Shown here: positions 58,001 through 64,000 of the stretch, in pieces
Layout of the letters: each line of letters opens with the position of its first letter
Position numbering within the stretch: the first letter of the stretch is position 1
Assembly (NCBI GenBank): GCA_958295855.1
Contig: OY282383.1
Location: forward strand, 4,630,481 to 4,694,480
Length of the DNA stretch: 64,000 bases
Source: an uncultured Poribacteria bacterium
GTDB lineage: Bacteria; Poribacteria; WGA-4E; WGA-3G
Direction of reading: 5' to 3'
Notes under the pieces: generated by a model
Databases searched by the model: none
Seen by the model: the letters and a program-made list of their open reading frames with translations, nothing else
Told to the model about the DNA's origin: nothing
Position numbers and translations under genes: made by a program

Positions 58001-58552
58001 ATGAGACTACAATTCATTTTGACACTGCTATTGCTTTTGGCAACGCTGCCCTTCGCGGGGTGTTACACGCAACTCGGTTATTATGAGTCGTCGTATTTTC
58101 AGCGTAAGGCATATCAACCCGTAGCGAGAACATCAGTGGATGTGGAAGAGTCGGAACACGCCTCCAATGGTGATGTGGAAGAATCGGAAAGCTATTACGG
58201 GCGGAGGAAGCCGCGCCGACATGAAGAGATGGTGGACGATGTCTATTGGGCACCTTATGCGCCGCATCCATATCCCTATTACCCGCCGGTGTATTATGCA
58301 CCGCCTTGGTTTTACGGCTACAGGTATTATGGGTACCATGCTCCCTATTACCGGTATTATGGCGGCTATTATCCTTATACGGGTGATTATTATGGGCGGT
58401 ATCGTGGCGGAACATACCCGCCGCTTTCACGCCGTACCTATAAGCGCAGTAATTTAAGGTTGGAGAATCGTCGTTCGCGGAGTTCACGGAGTGTGACTGC
58501 GCCGAGGTCTAAATCTGAACGGCCTCAGCGAAGAACAAGAAATAGGAAGTGA
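58001..58552 (+). CDS. Tyr/Pro-rich lipoprotein
   Basis: 183 residues from ATG 58001, behind AAGGAG. Signal peptide MRLQFILTLLLLLATLPFAG with lipobox PFAGC (Cys about 21). The mature part has an acidic region (VDVEESEHASNGDVEESES), then a low-complexity stretch of Tyr, Pro and Gly (about 85-150: YAPHPYPYYPPVYYAPPW, YRYYGYHAPYYRYYGGYYPY). A basic Arg/Ser tail follows (RSNLRLENRRSRSSRS). Such proteins may form an adhesive or structural layer, but no family is recognised. The gene is 22 bases before the barrel gene on the same strand, so the two are probably expressed together at the outer membrane. Confidence 0.75.
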   Translation: MRLQFILTLLLLLATLPFAGCYTQLGYYESSYFQRKAYQPVARTSVDVEESEHASNGDVEESESYYGRRKPRRHEEMVDDVYWAPYAPHPYPYYPPVYYAPPWFYGYRYYGYHAPYYRYYGGYYPYTGDYYGRYRGGTYPPLSRRTYKRSNLRLENRRSRSSRSVTAPRSKSERPQRRTRNRK

Positions 58553-58574
58553 AATTAAGGGAGGAATTGCAACG

Positions 58575-59855
58575 ATGAAACGTGCAATTTACACAACTTT
58601 TATGTGCCTACTCGCCACTGGTTTGTTTGCGGTTGTGGGTGCGGCGCAGGTAGAAGAGATGGCTATCGGGAATACATTTGGTGTTGGTGCGCGGGCGATG
58701 GGGATGGGCGGTGCCTCTCTGGGGCTCGCCGATGATTTCACCGCGCTCTATTGGAATCCCGCAGGGATGGCGCAGATACGGAAGTTTGAACTATTTAGCA
58801 GTTTTTCACACAATATGGCGAGTACGGATACCTTCTTCACTGGCGAGGAGGTAACCGGTACGAGCCGCTCTCGGACTCGCCCGAATTCAATCGGTTTTGT
58901 TTACCCGGTCCCTGCCCGGCAGGGAGGATTTGCCATCGGCTTCGGCTATAATCGGCCACAGAACTTCGATTATCAAACCGCAATTCAAGGCATTGACTCG
59001 GGTTCCGGAACTGAATTCACGGGGCTTGCTGTTGATGAAACCAACGCGAATAAGGGGGGCATCGGGATTTGGAGTTTTGGTGCGAGTGTGTTCGTCTCAA
59101 AGCACATCCTCATTGGCGGTTCGTTGGATTTCTGGCAGGGCAATAGCCTCAATGAATTGGATACGACAGCCACCGACATCAGGAATCTCGATGGTGAGTT
59201 GTCGCGCTTCAGATACGATGACGAAATAGACAGGGAGTATTCAGGCGTAGGTGGCAGGGTAGGACTTTTGGCTCACTTGACAGATGCTGTCAGCCTCGGT
59301 GTCACATTGGTTGCGCCGGTCGAGTTAGCGGTTGATGAGCTCTGGTATGAATCCACCGTGGCGTTTTATGATGATGGCGAGCAGCAATCCGATGTGGTGA
59401 GCGGTGCACAAGGGTTTAACATTGAACGCCCGTTTGAAATAGGCACAGGCATCGCAGTCAAACTGTTGGACAACCGGTTGATTTTCGCGGGCGATATTCA
59501 GCTCACGGACTGGACACAGACGCGCTACAATCCGGCACCTGCAGCGGACATTTCACAGGATAATTTTGAGAAGTTCTATGCGACGACGCTCCAAGCACGG
59601 CTGGGTGCAGAGTATCAGTTACCGGCGATTGACACGCACGTGCGTCTCGGCTATTTTCGAGATACGCTTCCGTTTACGGAGACAGAGGTTGAGAATGAGC
59701 GCGATTTCTTGACGGTGGGTGTGGGTAAAATCTTTGACGATGCGCTTAAGTTTGATCTCGCCTATATGCGTGGCAACTGGCAGTGGCATGCCAATGCGTT
59801 AACGACGGAACGGGTTACGCATCGGGTTTTCGTGTCTGCGGCGTATCGGTTTTAA
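58575..59855 (+). CDS. Outer-membrane FadL/PorV-like beta-barrel
   Basis: 426 residues. Signal peptide MKRAIYTTFMCLLATGLFAVVGAAQ, then GVGARAMGMGGASLGLADDFTALYWNPAGMA (about 37-67), the N-terminal signature shared by OmpP1/FadL, PorV and UPF0164 proteins (G-RA-G-GGA-A-DD--A-YWNPAG). Amphipathic strands throughout and a terminal HRVFVSAAYRF, ending in Phe as for BAM substrates. FadL-type members transport hydrophobic molecules, while PorV-type ones handle secreted proteins; which applies here is not clear. GGGAGG lies before the ATG. Confidence 0.82.
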   Translation: MKRAIYTTFMCLLATGLFAVVGAAQVEEMAIGNTFGVGARAMGMGGASLGLADDFTALYWNPAGMAQIRKFELFSSFSHNMASTDTFFTGEEVTGTSRSRTRPNSIGFVYPVPARQGGFAIGFGYNRPQNFDYQTAIQGIDSGSGTEFTGLAVDETNANKGGIGIWSFGASVFVSKHILIGGSLDFWQGNSLNELDTTATDIRNLDGELSRFRYDDEIDREYSGVGGRVGLLAHLTDAVSLGVTLVAPVELAVDELWYESTVAFYDDGEQQSDVVSGAQGFNIERPFEIGTGIAVKLLDNRLIFAGDIQLTDWTQTRYNPAPAADISQDNFEKFYATTLQARLGAEYQLPAIDTHVRLGYFRDTLPFTETEVENERDFLTVGVGKIFDDALKFDLAYMRGNWQWHANALTTERVTHRVFVSAAYRF

Positions 59856-59862
59856 GAGTTGC

Positions 59863-59982
59863 CAGTTGTCGGTTGTCAGTTAAAAGATTAGTTTGTAATA
59901 CATCACCTTCCGCTGGGTGATGCCCCGTGTCGGTGATTTGTTACAAATAAACCTCTTAACCGCATACTGACAACCGACAACT
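59863..59982. repeat. Palindromic element with 17-bp perfect terminal inverted repeats
   Basis: Ends AGTTGTCGGTTGTCAGT (59864-59880) and ACTGACAACCGACAACT (59966-59982). Inside are the nested hairpin CATCACC-...-GGGTGATG (59901-59922) and an imperfect GTTTGTAATACATCACC pair. The 120-bp element lies between the convergent barrel gene and rplQ; it may work as a bidirectional terminator or be a MITE. Related ends occur near 41000 and 62741. Confidence 0.7.
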
Positions 59983-59987
59983 ATTCT

Positions 59988-60389
59988 TCAGACGAGTTGA
60001 ATGTATCCCATCTGTGCGTTGTCGCCTTTTCGGTGTTCGCCTCGAATGATGCGCGTGTATCCGCCGTTCCGGTCCTGATACCGCGGTCCGATGTCATCAA
60101 ACAGCATCTGTAGGATGGCGTGTTTGTCTGCTGCACCTGTTTCGCCCCTTTGAGGTAGGGAGTGCAGGTCCCTGCCGTAGAGCAGTTTTGCGGCTTGGCG
60201 GCGTGCGTGCAGGTCGCCCCGTTTCGCCAAGGTAATCAACTTTTCAGCGACGCGCCGCAGTTCCTTACACTTGGGCAGCGTTGTCCGGATTTGTCCGTGT
60301 TCAAAGAGTGCGGTTGCTTGGTTGCGAAAAAGTGCCTTTCGGTGGCTTGTGGTTCGCCCGAGTTTCCGCCCTCGTTTTCTATGACGCAT
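59988..60389 (-). CDS. rplQ: 50S ribosomal protein L17
   Basis: 133 residues from ATG 60389, 11 bases inside rpoA. MRHRKRGRKLGRTTSHRKAL is the universal L17 start, followed by LFEHGQIRTTLPKCKELRRVAEKLITLAKRGDL and the C-terminal GGYTRIIRGEHRKGDNAQMGYIQL. Standard position after rpoA at the end of the alpha operon. A longer frame reaching 60794 is a shadow of rpoA and should be ignored. Confidence 0.96.
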   Translation of the reverse strand: MRHRKRGRKLGRTTSHRKALFRNQATALFEHGQIRTTLPKCKELRRVAEKLITLAKRGDLHARRQAAKLLYGRDLHSLPQRGETGAADKHAILQMLFDDIGPRYQDRNGGYTRIIRGEHRKGDNAQMGYIQLV

Positions 60390-61374
60390 CTTCATCCTCC
60401 GTGTCATCATCCTCGGGTTCGTCGATGTCCATTCCAAAGGTGAGTCCCATGTTGTTGAGCTGGTCCTTAATTTCGAGGAGAGAGGTTTTCCCGAAATTCT
60501 TGTATTCCAACATGTCCTTTTCCTCTTTTGTGACGAGTTCTCGGATGGTTTTAATATTTGCAGTTTCGAGGCAGTTTCCGGCTCGCACCGAGAGTTCAAG
60601 TTCCGCGACAGGCTTGGATAGGTAGCGTTCGCGTCTGAGTTTCGCCTCATCAATCTCCGGCTCTGGCTCGACGTAGTTTTCGTCAAACTCCGTGAACAGT
60701 TCGAGTTGTTGGAGCAAGATTTTCGCTGCGCGTGTGACAGCTTCCTTTGGTGTGATGGTAGCATCGGTCCAGACTTCGAAGTTGAGCTTGTCAAAGTTAG
60801 TCATATCGCCGACGCGAGTTTCCTCGACCCAAAAATTAACTTTTTCAACGGGTGAGAACTTGGCATCAACAGGAATCAACCCAATCGGGTGGTTCATCCG
60901 CCTGCGTTCCTCTGCGAGGGCGTATCCCCGTCCGGTTCGCACATGAATTTCCATATCCAACCCTTCGCATTCGTCGAGTGTTGCGATGTGCTGGTCAGGG
61001 TTAATAATTTCAACGAAAGCATTGGGACGAATGTCTGCGGCGGTGAGTTCCTCTGACCCTCGTGCTATTAGCTCCAAGCGTATCGGGTCATCCGTAGCGA
61101 TTCGTAAACGAACCTCTTTAAGATTGAGAATAATCTGTACCACATCTTCGACTACGCCTGCAATGGTGGAGTATTCGTGCTTCACTTGTTCGATTTGAAT
61201 AGCCGTAATGGCTGCACCTTTAATTGAGGAAAGGAGGACTCGGCGGAGGGAATTGCCGAGGGTTGTTCCAAATCCGCGCTCAAAAGGTTCAGCAGTGTAC
61301 TTTGCATAATCGGGCCGTAAGGACACGGTATCAGTTATCAGCCGGTCGGGGATTGTTAGCTCGGGCCTTATCAT
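60379..61374 (-). CDS. rpoA: RNA polymerase alpha subunit
   Basis: 331 residues. The N-terminal dimerisation domain has PFERGFGTTLGNSLRRVLLSS (about 29-49) and AITAIQIEQVKHEYSTIAGV, and the insert GYALAEERR. The C-terminal domain, after the linker, has LELSVRAGNCLETANIKTIRELV and GKTSLLEIKDQLNNMGL. The tail is acidic (DIDEPEDDDTEDEDAS). It overlaps rplQ by 11 bases, so the acidic tail is partly read from the rplQ ribosome-binding region. A 315-base spacer separates it from rpsD. Confidence 0.98.
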   Translation of the reverse strand: MIRPELTIPDRLITDTVSLRPDYAKYTAEPFERGFGTTLGNSLRRVLLSSIKGAAITAIQIEQVKHEYSTIAGVVEDVVQIILNLKEVRLRIATDDPIRLELIARGSEELTAADIRPNAFVEIINPDQHIATLDECEGLDMEIHVRTGRGYALAEERRRMNHPIGLIPVDAKFSPVEKVNFWVEETRVGDMTNFDKLNFEVWTDATITPKEAVTRAAKILLQQLELFTEFDENYVEPEPEIDEAKLRRERYLSKPVAELELSVRAGNCLETANIKTIRELVTKEEKDMLEYKNFGKTSLLEIKDQLNNMGLTFGMDIDEPEDDDTEDEDAS

Positions 61375-61584
61375 TCATCTCCTCCTATAGGGTTAAACTT
61401 TTAGTGTGTGAATACTCACAAACGTACGGTAGCGGCGCTTTGTCGATGATAGAAGGGCGCGCTCGTGTATTAAGTTTTGTGTTAGTGGCAGTATGTTTGT
61501 ACATTCCTCTACTTTCCCTGTCCGCGATGAACCGACATGAACGGAAGGATGCAAGGGTGGAAGATTGGGGAAGTGCCGCTTTCA

Positions 61585-61624
61585 GGTATGTTCTCCCTTA
61601 TGTTCCCATAAGGGAGGACGTACC
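61585..61624. repeat. 40-base hairpin in the rpoA-rpsD spacer
   Basis: GGTATGTTCTCCCTTATG, loop TTCC, CATAAGGGAGGACGTACC: 18-base arms with two mismatches (61585-61602 and 61607-61624). The surrounding 61375-61689 spacer otherwise contains only Glu/Pyr-rich GGAAGA-type strings (GTGGAAGATTGGGG and its inverse near 61655) and no gene. No U-tract follows on the minus strand. Confidence 0.7.
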
Positions 61625-61689
61625 TTTTCCATGTTTTTTCCTTCCTGTCTTCCACTCTTCCAATTTTTTCACGCGGTATGGGGATGTGC

Positions 61690-62325
61690 CTACCTGGAGT
61701 AAAGTTCAATGATGAGCTGTGTTTCAAGATCCGTAGCGATTTGCTCTACCACGGGTGCTCCCTGTACGCGTCCCTCCACCTTGTCCGGGTCAATGTCAAG
61801 CCATTCAGGTGCGCCGCGTTGCTGTGTGTAGGCTAATGCTTCCTGAATGGTGGCCAGGTTGCGGCTCCGTTCTCGTGGCATGATAACATCGCCAATCTGA
61901 ACTGTGTAGGAGGGAATGTTAACCCGCTTGCCATTCACGGTGAAGTGGTTGTGCTTCACAAGTTGACGTGCCTGATTTCGGGAGGTTGCAAACCCGAGCC
62001 GGTAAACAACATTATCTAAGCGGCGTTCAAGGAGACTAATTAAATTCTCGCCGGCGATGCCGGTTTGACGTGCCGCTTTGAAGTAATAGTTGCGAAACTG
62101 TTTCTCGAAAATTCCATAGGTGCGTTTGGCTTTCTGTTTTGCACGCAACTGTCGCCGAAAATCGCCGCGGCGCACACGGCCGGGGGGTTTCTGGCCGTGG
62201 TCTCCGGGGGGATAGCTTCGGCGTTCAAAAGAGCATTTGGGGCCATTGCAACGGCGTCCCTTCAGAAAGAGTTTTTCGCCTTCCCGTCGACATAATTTGC
62301 AAACAGAATCTAAATATCTACTCAT
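61690..62325 (-). CDS. rpsD: 30S ribosomal protein S4
   Basis: 211 residues. It has a zinc-binding N-terminus (CKLCRREGEKLFLKGRRCNG and PKCSFERR: Cys at 10, 13, 27 and 32 approximately), so it is the Zn-bearing form. KQKAKRTYGIFEKQFRNYY and LLERRLDNVVYRLGFATSRNQARQLV-HNHFTVNGK are the S4-domain blocks. Binds 16S rRNA early in assembly and often autoregulates its operon. Located between rpsK and rpoA, as in other bacteria. Confidence 0.98.
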   Translation of the reverse strand: MSRYLDSVCKLCRREGEKLFLKGRRCNGPKCSFERRSYPPGDHGQKPPGRVRRGDFRRQLRAKQKAKRTYGIFEKQFRNYYFKAARQTGIAGENLISLLERRLDNVVYRLGFATSRNQARQLVKHNHFTVNGKRVNIPSYTVQIGDVIMPRERSRNLATIQEALAYTQQRGAPEWLDIDPDKVEGRVQGAPVVEQIATDLETQLIIELYSR

Positions 62326-62334
62326 TCCTTCTCC

Positions 62335-62706
62335 TTAAACCCGTCGTCTCTTAGGGGGACGACATCCATTGTGGGGAATAGGAGTCACGTCCTTCATCAA
62401 AGTAATTTCCAGCCCTGCGGCGGCGAGGGCTCGTATAGAGGACTCTCGCCCGGAGCCGGGCCCTTTGACTCTCACCTCCACGCGTTTCATGCCGTTATCC
62501 ATTGCTCTTCGTGCACATGCCTCCGCGGTCTGCTGTGCGGCAAACGGCGTTGACTTCCGGGAACCTGTGAAAGTCATGCCAGCATTCGCCCAAGCAACGG
62601 TATTTCCATTTAGGTCCGTGATTGTGATAATTGTATTATTGAAGGTCGCCTGAATATGTGCGATACCTTCGGGTACGTTCTTGCGTTCTCTTCTTCTTCC
62701 GCGCAA
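62335..62706 (-). CDS. rpsK: 30S ribosomal protein S11
   Basis: 123 residues, normal length. GIAHIQATFNNTIITITDLN, WANAGMTFTGSRKSTPFAAQ, VEVRVKGPGSGRESSIRALA and the terminal PIPHNGCRPPKRRRV are invariant parts of S11. Nine bases before rpsD on the same strand. The spacer before it, 117 bases, carries the palindromic element at 62737. Confidence 0.98.
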   Translation of the reverse strand: MRGRRRERKNVPEGIAHIQATFNNTIITITDLNGNTVAWANAGMTFTGSRKSTPFAAQQTAEACARRAMDNGMKRVEVRVKGPGSGRESSIRALAAAGLEITLMKDVTPIPHNGCRPPKRRRV

Positions 62707-62736
62707 AACGGTCCTCCTTTCTTATGAGCCTTCAGC

Positions 62737-62814
62737 AGTCAGTTATCGGTTGTCAGTATTCAATAAGAAAAGTGTTTCTCTTGTCTGAAAACCGATAACC
62801 GAAAACTGACAACC
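62737..62814. repeat. Palindromic element in the rpsM-rpsK spacer
   Basis: AGTCAGTTATCGGTTGTCAG near the left and ACCGATAACCGAAAACTGAC-AACC on the right are imperfect inverted copies. Related to the 120-bp element at 59863. It is inserted within the ribosomal operon. Confidence 0.65.
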
Positions 62815-62823
62815 ATTTCTCAA

Positions 62824-63219
62824 TTAGCCACCTTTGCGTGCTGCCTCTTTGGCTTTTCTACCGACAGAGATGGTTCGCGCCTTACCCTTACGGGTTCGGG
62901 CATTGGTATTCGTACGTTGGCCGCGAACAGGTAACTGCCGGCGGTGCCGCAAGCCACGATAGCTACTGACATCCATCAGCCGTTTAATGTTCTGGTCGAC
63001 TTCTCTGCGTAAGTCACCTTCAACCTTGTACTCCCCGGTAATTTTGTCTCGGATTTGACTAATCTCGTTTTCAGCGAGGTTGTCCACCTTTTTCGCCGGA
63101 TCGATTTCGAGGTCGGTGACGATTCGCGAAGCCGCGTAACGGCCGATGCCGTAAATCGCAGTCAGTGCGATATCCACCCGTTTGTTTCGGGGTAAATCAA
63201 CGCCTGCAATCCTTGCCAT
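62824..63219 (-). CDS. rpsM: 30S ribosomal protein S13
   Basis: 131 residues. MARIAGVDLPRNKRVDIALTAIYGIG at the start, then DVSSYRGLRHRRQLPVRGQRTNTNARTRKG and a basic tail are characteristic. AGGAGG lies before the ATG. S13 contacts S19 and tRNA at the head of the small subunit. Follows rpmJ as in the usual alpha operon. Confidence 0.98.
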   Translation of the reverse strand: MARIAGVDLPRNKRVDIALTAIYGIGRYAASRIVTDLEIDPAKKVDNLAENEISQIRDKITGEYKVEGDLRREVDQNIKRLMDVSSYRGLRHRRQLPVRGQRTNTNARTRKGKARTISVGRKAKEAARKGG

Positions 63220-63292
63220 GGTTTCCTCCTTTGCCCCCTCCGCGCCCGTAATTTTGGCATTATCGAAGCGGGTCCGAAAAGTTTAAACGGGG

Positions 63293-63409
63293 TTATCCCT
63301 GTCGTTGCTTGTGCCTAGGGTTTGAAGGACAAATCACTCGGATAACCCCTTTTCGCTTAATAACCTTACACTGGTTACACATCTTTTTTACAGAAGGTCG
63401 GACTTTCAT
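63293..63409 (-). CDS. rpmJ: 50S ribosomal protein L36
   Basis: 38 residues: MKVRPSVKKMCNQCKVIKRK then GVIRVICPSNPRHKQRQG. Four zinc ligands are present as Cys11, Cys14, Cys27 and His33, so it is the Zn-form of L36. GGAG lies 8 bases upstream. Too short for most ORF callers. It lies 73 bases before rpsM; infA, map and adk, often found between secY and rpmJ, are absent. Confidence 0.96.
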   Translation of the reverse strand: MKVRPSVKKMCNQCKVIKRKGVIRVICPSNPRHKQRQG

Positions 63410-63642
63410 ATTTCTCCTTTCAGGAAGTTGCGTCTTAATGTAAATCAAATTACCTGAGGGAGGTGCATAATTATTTGGCGCTACTGCGAACTCACCTTCG
63501 GCTCATCACGCCACGCCGCAGCTGTTATTTATGAACCGCTCAATTAATCAGGAACGGCAGAACACCGGAGATGGGGTGCCGTTCTTACAAATTAAACGCA
63601 TTTCTCCAGATTAAATTCTGTGTACCGTAGCGGTGCAGCGGC

Positions 63643-64000
63643 TTAGCGCCGTCGCCCCCTGAGGCGCCGGTCTTTTAGGAATCCTTCATAATGGCGCATT
63701 GTTAAGTAGGATTCTATTTGTGACACGGTATCCAACACCACACCGACAACAATTAAGATAGAAGCCCCTTCAACCATGTTCCCGATTCCCAGTTGGCTTG
63801 TGATAATAATAGGAATCACAGCAATAGCGGCGAGGAATATCGCGCCGGGGAGTGTGATGCGTGTCAGGGTAGTGTTGATATAATCTGCAGTCTGTTTTCC
63901 GGGCCGAATGCCTGGGATAAAGCCGTTTCCGTATTTCTGCAAGTCTTCTGCCATTTGAATCGGGTTAATTTGCACGGCTGTGTAGAAATAGGTGAATCCA
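63643..64000 (-). CDS. secY: Protein translocase subunit SecY (C-terminal part)
   Basis: The frame is open to the window edge, so only the last ~118 residues are seen: FTYFYTAVQINPIQMAEDLQK then YGNGFIPGIRPGKQTADYI, TLPGAIFLAAIAVIP, GASILIVVGVVLDTVSQIES and LTMRHYEGFLKDRRLRGRRR. These are helices 8-10 and the cytosolic tail of SecY, the pore of the Sec translocon. Correct neighbour for the ribosomal cluster. The 230-base spacer to rpmJ has no recognised element. Confidence 0.97.
   Translation of the reverse strand, partial: GFTYFYTAVQINPIQMAEDLQKYGNGFIPGIRPGKQTADYINTTLTRITLPGAIFLAAIAVIPIIITSQLGIGNMVEGASILIVVGVVLDTVSQIESYLTMRHYEGFLKDRRLRGRRR

Noticed and set aside
59988..60794. 268-residue frame extending rplQ
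   Set aside because: The first ~135 residues are an off-frame reading of rpoA; true L17 starts at 60389.
61224..61712. Plus-strand frame over the rpoA-rpsD spacer
   Set aside because: Starts inside rpoA, ends inside rpsD, no ribosome site; hydrophobic run is incidental.

Overview
The window looks like one contig piece of an uncultured, Gram-negative-type bacterium of moderate GC. Signs of an outer membrane are the LptF/LptG pair, lipoproteins and several predicted outer-membrane beta-barrels. The accessory gene style (SUMF1-like, DUF1573, phytanoyl-CoA dioxygenase, sugar-phosphate-isomerase-like, LamG and DUF6785-like proteins) and the dense short palindromic repeats, several families of which also sit inside genes, fit Candidatus Poribacteria or a related sponge/PVC-type lineage. 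That placement is inference; no 16S gene is present.

Layout. 0-4 kb: a minus-strand operon with 4-base stop/start overlaps encodes a secreted protein, a membrane-anchored protein with a DnaG-like CHC2 zinc ribbon, a DUF1573 protein whose lipoprotein leader is out of frame, and a SUMF1/FGE-fold protein. 4-6 kb: a large anchored protein. The operon and this gene are each preceded by a copy of a ~110-bp duplicated block carrying a near-perfect sigma-54 promoter. 6-10 kb: a plus-strand cluster of gamma-glutamyltransferase, SDR, Rieske protein and epimerase. 10-23 kb: mostly minus-strand housekeeping and envelope genes (tandem membrane paralogues, isoprenylcysteine-methyltransferase-like, LptG, LptF, LacD-like aldolase, polyprenyl synthase, SDR plus LarE C-terminal domain, VWA protein, RelA/SpoT zinc-domain fusion, PurD). 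24-27 kb: a HigBA-type toxin-antitoxin pair coupled to a large alpha/beta hydrolase. 27-32 kb: ammonium transporter with an outer-membrane protein behind tandem sigma-54 promoters, a glycosyltransferase with a repeat inserted in frame, and a barrel paralogue. 32-49 kb: TrpF, cupin, phosphoesterase, PDZ/HEAT and TPR/HEAT lipoproteins, GNAT, Ski2-like helicase, dioxygenase, sugar isomerase, DUF6785-like membrane protein, LamG protein, multihaem cytochrome and cation transporter.

48-58 kb is the most unusual part: a run of small one-helix anchored proteins, several carrying the same membrane-proximal 'KVYKA' box and a shared C-terminal domain, mixed with paired 3-TM paralogues, a recent segmental duplication in which only the membrane helix differs, gene remnants and a decaying IS607 element. 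This family, which also includes the zinc-ribbon protein at 2.2 kb by its KIYKA box, is my best candidate for an undescribed system; its function is unknown. 58-60 kb holds a Tyr-rich lipoprotein and a FadL/PorV-like barrel. 60-64 kb is the end of the ribosomal-protein cluster: rplQ, rpoA, rpsD, rpsK, rpsM, rpmJ and the 3' end of secY.

Small mobile or REP-like repeats of at least six families occupy most spacers. No tRNA, rRNA or CRISPR array was recognised.
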